Shown: piece after piece, positions 58,286 through 64,000 of the stretch
Layout of the letters: each line of letters starts with the position of its first letter
Position numbering within the stretch: position 1 is the first letter of the stretch
NCBI GenBank assembly: GCA_033807695.1
Contig: CM066309.1
Coordinates: forward strand, 1,302,001-1,366,000
Reading direction: 5' to 3'
Origin: Daedaleopsis sinensis
Lineage: Eukaryota > Basidiomycota > Agaricomycetes > Polyporales > Polyporaceae
DNA: 64,000 nucleotides
Notes under the pieces: generated by a model
Database searches by the model: none
Seen by the model: only the letters and a program-made list of their open reading frames with translations
What the model was told of the DNA's origin: nothing
Program-made: the position numbers and the translations under genes

Positions 58286-58688
58286 GACCACGACAGCGCT
58301 GAGACTTTGTGGCAAGTCGTATCCTGGGTCACGGTCTGGTAGCGTCAGGCGTAGTCCTGCTCCCTTCCATTATGTATGAATGCTTATCTCTGTATATTAT
58401 CATCCCACATGTACACAACTTGCTTTCTGTCGATCGCAATGCGATGCGATCTACATAACGTCGGAGGTATCGCAGATCGCTATCTTGGTCACGTGTGCTG
58501 ATCCCGACGTGCGCCTGTGTCGGCGTCGGACGCGCGACTGCACCTGGCACGCTGTCCTGCCCGCCGGGGCTCGCTCTACCACCGCCACTCCTTCCAATGT
58601 TCTAACTCCTCCTACTCGCTCTCAACTATCGTGCTAGTCCTCGTACCCACCCCGCGGCCTCGGCTCGTCATCATCACTGCCCACCACC
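58286..58688. other. Intergenic, upstream of the GT61 gene
   Basis: A C-rich leader precedes the GT61 start codon. Nothing else recognised. Confidence 0.5.
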
Positions 58689-60868
58689 ATGCCACCATTC
58701 AGACCGACAGCAAGAGAGCTAGTTCTCCTCACCGCCCTCCTCGCCTCTCTTATCTACTACACCGCGATAACTCCAAGACATTCGCACACTATTGAAGACA
58801 TTATTGCGCATGCTCCGCACGTCGTCCACGATGAGCTGGACCAGCTTCCGTCGACGTTCGAGACGCAGTACACGCTGCAGGCTCTGAACCCGCCGCTCAG
58901 ATGGGGAGAAGGGCAGGTCCCAGAGACGGAGATCGTGGCCCATGTTCCGGGTGAGTGTACATCTTTGGTACCTTCGAATGCTCTATTGCGATTCTACGAG
59001 AGCAAGACTCGTCTCGGACCGATGGATCTCGTATGTTGCTGTCCGCCCTCGAGGAAACATTCATGTAGAGATCTCTTTCACCCCGTTTGCCTCGGAGGTG
59101 GAGCAGGCTACGGCATGTCGAGCGACGGTTCTTCATGCTAGAGTGTTCTCGGCGGGTTCATGTTCTGCGAATCACTGCCGGCAGCCTGCTGTCGGGATGC
59201 TAGCATTTGCGCTCGGGTGAAGGGGATGCTCACGATGAACCCCCGCGTTCTTGCACCAGGCAGGTTGGGGGTATCTATTATATGATATGTTCGTGCCTGT
59301 AGGTTATGCCTAAATTCTCCATCGAGTCCCGACGCCGTTCATCAGATCCAGTACTCGTCGTATAGCCAGGCTGCTCGCGCTGTGGTGGAAGTTATCCTTG
59401 ATCCGTGCAACTTACTGAGAAGTACCCTTGTAGGATGGACAATCTTCGACAAGCTCTACCTCTTGAATGGCACCCTGTATATCGTCTCCGACAACCCCAG
59501 CAGTGTTCCGGAACGGCACTACATGATCTCCTCCGCCATATTCATTGGCAACCTGCCTGAAGAGGTCGCTGCACGCGAACCCACAGATAGGGAAATGCGC
59601 ATTATCACCACCGCAGAAGCGCGTCAGATTTTCGGCATGGACGCGGACCGCATTGACGGTGTATCGGTACGCCTGTTGCACGCATATCTGTGTTTGTCCC
59701 TACCGGGAACTAATCCATACATACTTTACAGTGGCTGGCGAACGACCCCAAGCAATTGTACGTGTTCCTCTCATGCATATTCAGCATGTGACTGACGAGC
59801 TCGTAGTATCACGCACTACTACCACTGGTCCGCTGAGCTGTTCTTCGGATTCTGGCGGACATACTCCTCTCTCGACCCAGTCATCCCCCCATCCGGCGAC
59901 ACCTCTCTCCCCGCGCCGCGCCGCATGATCTTCCCGCACATCGACGCGGCCAACTGGCGGGACTATGCCGCGATGAACCAATGGGTCCTCCGCTCCGCCT
60001 TCCCCTCCATCTCAATGGAGTTCATGAACGACTGGAAAGAACGCGCCGCGCTCGGCCGTCTGTTCGTGCTCGAGCGCGTCGTGCTCGCCGACCGTGCCGC
60101 AGCGATGAACGGCAACATGTTCCTGCGCACGCAGCGCACGGCCGCCAACGCGTTCTCGCTGCCGGGAAGCGTCAACTGGTGGACGACGATTCGGAACAAC
60201 GTCGTTGGCTTCTCGACACTCGACGACGAGCATGCGGGCGCGGCGGCCGTGCAGGGCGTGCCCACGCGGCCCGTGATCACGTACATTTCGCGGCAGGGCT
60301 GGAACCGTCGGATGCTCGTTAAGGAGGACCACGAGCGGCTCGTAGAGGAGCTCTACAAGCTCCGCGACATGTACGACTACGAGGTCAACGTCGTCGAGAT
60401 GGACAAGCTCTCGCGCATGGAGCAGTTCCATCTCGCCGGGCGCACAACGGTTGGTGTCTTATCTACATGTTCCTTGGTGACGACGACACTGAACGGCCGA
60501 TCGTGCAGATCATGATGGGCGTGCACGGGAACGGGCTGACAGCGCTCCTGTGGATGCGGCCCACACCGCGATCGACAGTGATCGAATTCTTCTACCCCGG
60601 CGGCTTCGCGCACGACTACGAGTACACCACCCGTGCATTAGGCATGGTCCACTACGGATTCTGGAACGACCAGTACGCGTCTCGTTTGCTTCGAACCCTG
60701 CGTGACGCAGACTGACCGCCGCCTCTGCACAGGCACTTCACACGTCCTGACGTGCCCGAGGTTGCATACCCCAAGGGCTTCCAGTCGAACTCAATCCCGA
60801 TAGACGGCGCGGCGGTCGCTCAGCTGGTCCGGGAACGGCTCACGCTGGCTGAAGAGGCCGACGACTAG
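58689..60868 (+). CDS. Glycosyltransferase family 61 type II membrane protein
   Basis: Six exons (58689-58950, 59434-59666, 59732-59757, 59807-60449, 60509-60672, 60733-60868) give 487 aa. A short cytosolic N-terminus and one membrane anchor (ELVLLTALLASLIYYTAI) indicate a Golgi or ER type II enzyme. The GT61 fold is recognisable from GWTIFDKLYLLNGTLYIV, THYYHWSAELFFGFWRTY, a central block with TYISRQGWNRRMLVKEDHE, and MMGVHGNGLTALLWM with STVIEFFYPGG near the acceptor and nucleotide-sugar site. GT61 includes EGF-domain O-GlcNAc transferase and plant and fungal xylosyltransferases; the donor sugar cannot be told here. Intron 1 is 483 nt, far above the local norm, while the protein reads VAHVPGWTIFDK across it without gap. 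Exon 3 is only 26 nt. Confidence 0.92.
58951..59433 (+). other. 483-nt intron of the GT61 gene
   Basis: Donor GTGAGT and acceptor CTTGTAG; splicing restores the conserved PGWT(I/V)FD motif. No repeat copy or clear C/D or H/ACA box was recognised inside. Confidence 0.75.
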
Positions 60869-61390
60869 CCTTCTCACTTCGCGACTATCGCCTCAATAGA
60901 CCCTGGTGCTCGTCGTCGGAGACTCGGAATAGAACAATTGCTAGAGATACATATTCCTCGGCCCAGAGCCATAGCGATACTACGCCCTCGTAATGCATCA
61001 TGTTGATTATCGTACTCATATCGTATCCTATCGCATGCTATCATCGCTGTCCCTACCCATCGCCCTGCACGATAATGCAATGCTCCATATGAATCGTCAG
61101 AGACTCGGATTTGATTGTGGATTGTCGCCAACTTGTAACATGCACTGCGCGTACTCGGACCCAACTCGCACATAAAGCATACGCGTTCTCCTTCCTCGAT
61201 GGTGCACCAGCACACCGAATGGGCTCAGCATTGAGCCGCATTCAGGATCATGACTCCATCTCAACCTCCAGGACTCCCTCGATGCTCCCGCCCTTCCCTC
61301 CAAGTCTCCGTTTAACCAGTCTGCGAGTACAGACAAAGCCCTCGTCAGCAAGACAGCAACGATCAAAAATTCACGAGCCAAACCACGGCC
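60869..61390. other. Convergent intergenic region
   Basis: Lies between the stop codons of the GT61 gene and snurportin. Nothing recognised. Confidence 0.5.
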
Positions 61391-63051
61391 TCAAAACACG
61401 CACCGTTCGAACACATTCAACGGGCTCTCCGCAACACTCGCCCCTGTCCCGGCCAGCTCCTCTTCGCGCGTCAGGTACGCGCGGAGCGGGATCCAGTTGC
61501 TGAGCGGACTCGTGCCGGGCTCGTACGACGCCTGCGCGACGTACAGCAGCATCCCGTCCGACCTTACCTCCGCCTGCGCCTGTTCGAGCTGCACGACCAA
61601 CCCCGGGGCCGCGTTGTCGAGCTCCATCGCGGACTCGTCTGCGGCCGGCGACGCGGCGGGCATGGAGACGGCGATCGCGCGGGGCGCGCGGGTGAGCGGG
61701 ATGAGCGCGGAGAGGAGGTGTCTGAGGGAGGTGTCTGTGTGGTACGGTATCGGTGCGAATGTCGTCGGGTGGGGGAACTGGTACCGGTTCGGCTGGGGTT
61801 GGGGCTGAGCTTGGGATTGGGATTGAGACTGAGTGTCGGTGGGGGCGGCGTTTGTGGGTGGAGGGAAGGACTCGAGCTCGGACAGGCGGGTATCCCGCCA
61901 CCAGAATCTGGAAGGGATGTAGGAATAGGTCGACGTCAATATGCGATAGTCGAGCAACGTCTAGGTGGTTATGGTACGCACCTGAACGGAGTCTCGCAAT
62001 CAGCGAGGTCTTGTCCCTTCCATGAGAGCACGTCGAGAACGTGCAGGATCCCATTTTCGCGCCAGTTGTCGTCGAGGATGCAGTCGATCACCGTTTGCGG
62101 TGGGAGAGGAGACGGGAACGGCTTCATGAGTGGTTTCCCGAGTACGCGTGACCTTATTGTAGTGTTTGGCACTATCAAATGTTCCCAGTATCTCTGTCAG
62201 ATACTAGCAGACAGCTTGAATAATAAGCCTGCGCACCGACTCCTGCTACGCCCGAGGCTTGATGCGTCACGGCGAGGCATCGTTTCCCGACCGGGATCGG
62301 CGTGACTGCAACCCATCCCGTCTCGATATCCTCCGGGATACCGTCCGTCAGAGGTCCGCCAGAAGCGAGGTCCTCCTTCATCTCCAAAAGCTCCGCGTAC
62401 ATGCACTTGTCCGCCCACTTGCTCAGCTTCGTGTTTTTACCAGACCTGCCCTTGGACTTGGTGCTCCGACCAGAGGCTTCCTGGTCGCCTTGCTGATCGT
62501 GATGAGATGCGCGGCCCTTGCCTTTTCGCTTGTTCCTCACCCGCTTCTTTTCTTGTGTCTGCATGCTGATTTCTGCGGCAGGAGACTGGGCGGGCTCAGC
62601 TGAAGAGTGCATGCCAGTGGGGGCTGGTGGTACCATTCCCGCCGACTCCGAACCCGCGGTGGGCGGGAGCATCGTCGCGAACTGACTGATGCCTTCGCGC
62701 ACTACGTTGTCCGTGCCTTGACCATCGTCGTCATTTTCAGCATCGTCATCGGAGAAGCCGAGACTGAGATCGGCGAGAATGTCGAGCTGTCTTGTGGAAT
62801 CGATGCGTTCGGCGCGTCTCTGCGAAGAGTGAGAATTACTTGAACTCGTTCCCGAGCGCGAGATCGAGTGGCGCAGATCAAACGCACGCGTTTTTGCTCC
62901 TCCAGGGCCTGCAAGCAGCGTCTGTTCAGTGAGAGCCACTAATATTGGGATCGTAGAAGCATACCCGCGTTCGTCGAATGGCTTGGGATGATGCCGTTTC
63001 GCGCACTGATGAAGGAGGCGCCTTGAAGGAGGTCTTTCTGTCCTGGAACAT
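61391..63051 (-). CDS. SNUPN: Snurportin-1, m3G-cap snRNP import adaptor
   Basis: Five exons (62965-63051, 62888-62908, 62237-62819, 61982-62171, 61391-61907) give 465 aa. Snurportin binds the trimethylguanosine cap of U snRNAs and links snRNPs to importin-beta. The N-terminus forms an Arg/Lys-rich importin-beta-binding-like segment (SSQAIRRTRALEEQKRRRAE). Its centre, ALEEQKR, is a 21-nt microexon. An acidic, disordered linker and a basic run (KKRVRNKRKGKGR) follow. The cap-binding domain has WADKCMYAELLEMKED, DIETGWVAVTPIPVGKRCL, TVIDCILDDNW, LHVLDVLSWKGQDLADCE and RFWWRDTRLSELE, and ends in a region corresponding to the human SPLVGWL block (TSPLSNWIPLRAYL). Complete; all junctions keep phase. 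Confidence 0.92.
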
Positions 63052-63284
63052 AGTGCGTGACTACCGTTTGCTCTTGTTTTATGAGTCAGTAGCTGTAAAT
63101 CAAAGTTGAAGAGGATTACAGCTTGACGGCGGCATGCCAACTCACTGCTCGATGCCGCTTCAAGTTATTGGTAGTATTCCTGGACACGATTAGTGTACAG
63201 GTCTTGGGATCAGGAAATGCAAGTCCACTTCACGTGACTTTTGGCACCGCGACCCCTGACACCGCTTGGGCGCGTCTAAGATAC
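63052..63284. other. Short intergenic gap
   Basis: Promoter side of snurportin and 3' flank of the right-edge gene. Nothing recognised. Confidence 0.4.
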
Positions 63285-64000
63285 AGGGATTGACATTGTG
63301 TTTTTCTGCCCACGTCGCTTGTGCTGGATGGTAGCGCAAGGGGCACCCTAGTAAGGTAATGGGGAGATGTGTCTGTGTGCTTGGAGTGGCTCGCGTATGC
63401 GCATACCATGTAGATATGCAGGGTGTAGTATAGGATATGTTCTCGGTATTGGAAGGTATTAGGAATAGGAGAATCTAAAATTTCTTCCAGAGCTGTACTG
63501 GGTGGAATATACGTCGTACGAAGTTGCTGTGGGCCATGTGCTCTACGAAGTGTTAGTGTGATGACTATATCGTATGCATGCATGTGTCTCTCGATGTTTC
63601 ACCTGTAGTGGCCGCTGTGCGGCCGTTCGTGTACCTCTATAACGTTCAATACTGCCTATTTAGAGGTACGGTCGACTTATTCGTGCCTCAGTTCTGACGT
63701 GCATGCCACATTTCGCTGAGTGACGGTATCGCGCCCTGACCTTATCTTACGAGCGATGTGCGTCGAGGAACTCAGCGTATCGTGCAACAATAGGCCGCAC
63801 AATGTGTCTCCAGATGTATCGAGGGCTGTAGGCCGGGGAGCTGAACCAGAATATCTCCTGGTGAATTGACCCACCTACCGATTCCGCTGTGCGTCAGTAT
63901 ACCGCGGGATTTGATGGGTTTGCTCACAATCTACGCATGCGGTGCACGCGCGCTGGATGCCGAGCCGCGCATTTCCCGGGACCGTGGGGAAGCCGGGATG
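63285..64000 (-). CDS. 3' part of an unrecognised gene entering from the right edge
   Basis: A clear coding block at about 63748-63870 reads SIHQEIFWFSSPAYSPRY and WRHIVRPIVARYAEFLDAHR, then meets a donor (GTAAGATAAG). A second block lies at about 63360-63583 (RTTYIPPSTALEEILDSPIP, NTFQYREHILYYTLHIYM), followed by GTATGC. Splicing to an acceptor near 63352 gives a short Lys/Arg-rich end and a TAG near 63285; reading through gives a longer end at 63230. An open frame also covers 63937-64000 (FPTVPGNARLGIQRACTAC). The order and phases of the exons are not settled, and the 5' end lies outside the window. Family unknown. Confidence 0.4.

Overview
The window is nuclear DNA of a filamentous basidiomycete, most likely an Agaricomycete. 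It is GC-rich, genes are split by many short introns (usually 49-75 nt, GT..AG), and the recognisable proteins are fungal: an acetamidase-type amidase, Ste23, Pex13, Dcp1, Prp3, Efm7, snurportin, a GT61 glycosyltransferase, a Pmp3 proteolipid and two M35 peptidyl-Lys-type metallopeptidases of the kind common in mushroom-forming fungi. No prokaryotic, plasmid, phage or CRISPR features were seen, and no tRNA or rRNA gene was recognised. All exon models were built by hand from splice signals, reading phase and family conservation. Where I give exon coordinates, the summed lengths are divisible by three.

Layout: 1-0.36 kb, 5' part of a Pro-rich gene (-) running off the left edge; 1.3-3.4 amidase (-); 5.3-6.8 Ser/Pro-rich protein (-); 7.7-8.4 DUF7137-type membrane protein (+); 10.1-15.6 STE23-like M16 peptidase (-) with a 1.49-kb repeat-filled intron; 17.2-19.7 zinc-finger protein (+); 20.6-22.0 and 23.1-24.6 a divergent pair of M35 peptidases; 25.1-25.5 PMP3 (+); 26.2-26.8 protein with a possible PP1-docking motif (-); 27.7-28.8 triple-finger protein (-); 28.8-33.2 gene-poor; 33.2-34.4 PEX13 (-); 35.2-36.4 unknown basic protein (-); 38.1-38.5 small Ala/Pro-rich ORF (+); 40.6-43.3 DCP1 (-) divergent from 43.6-45.9 PRP3 (+); 46.2-46.8 unknown, probably mitochondrial protein (-) divergent from 47.0-47.8 MRPL16 (+); 47.8-52.0 gene-poor; 52.0-53.5 second triple-finger protein with 22-residue repeats (+); 54.1-55.2 EFM7 (-); 56.7-58.3 unknown acidic protein (+); 58.7-60.9 GT61 (+); 61.4-63.1 snurportin (-); 63.3-64.0 3' part of a gene (-) entering from the right edge.

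Most genes are unrelated housekeeping functions (mRNA decapping, splicing, snRNP import, peroxisome import, mitochondrial translation, eEF1A methylation) beside secreted or lineage-specific genes. I see no operon-like pathway cluster. The points most worth testing are the giant repeat-bearing intron of the STE23-like gene, a frame-breaking cassette exon that may sit inside DCP1, an M35 duplicate that kept its zinc site but lost one of the two Lys-specificity acids, and a hexanucleotide microsatellite that leaves the C-terminus of a zinc-finger gene ambiguous between two frames.
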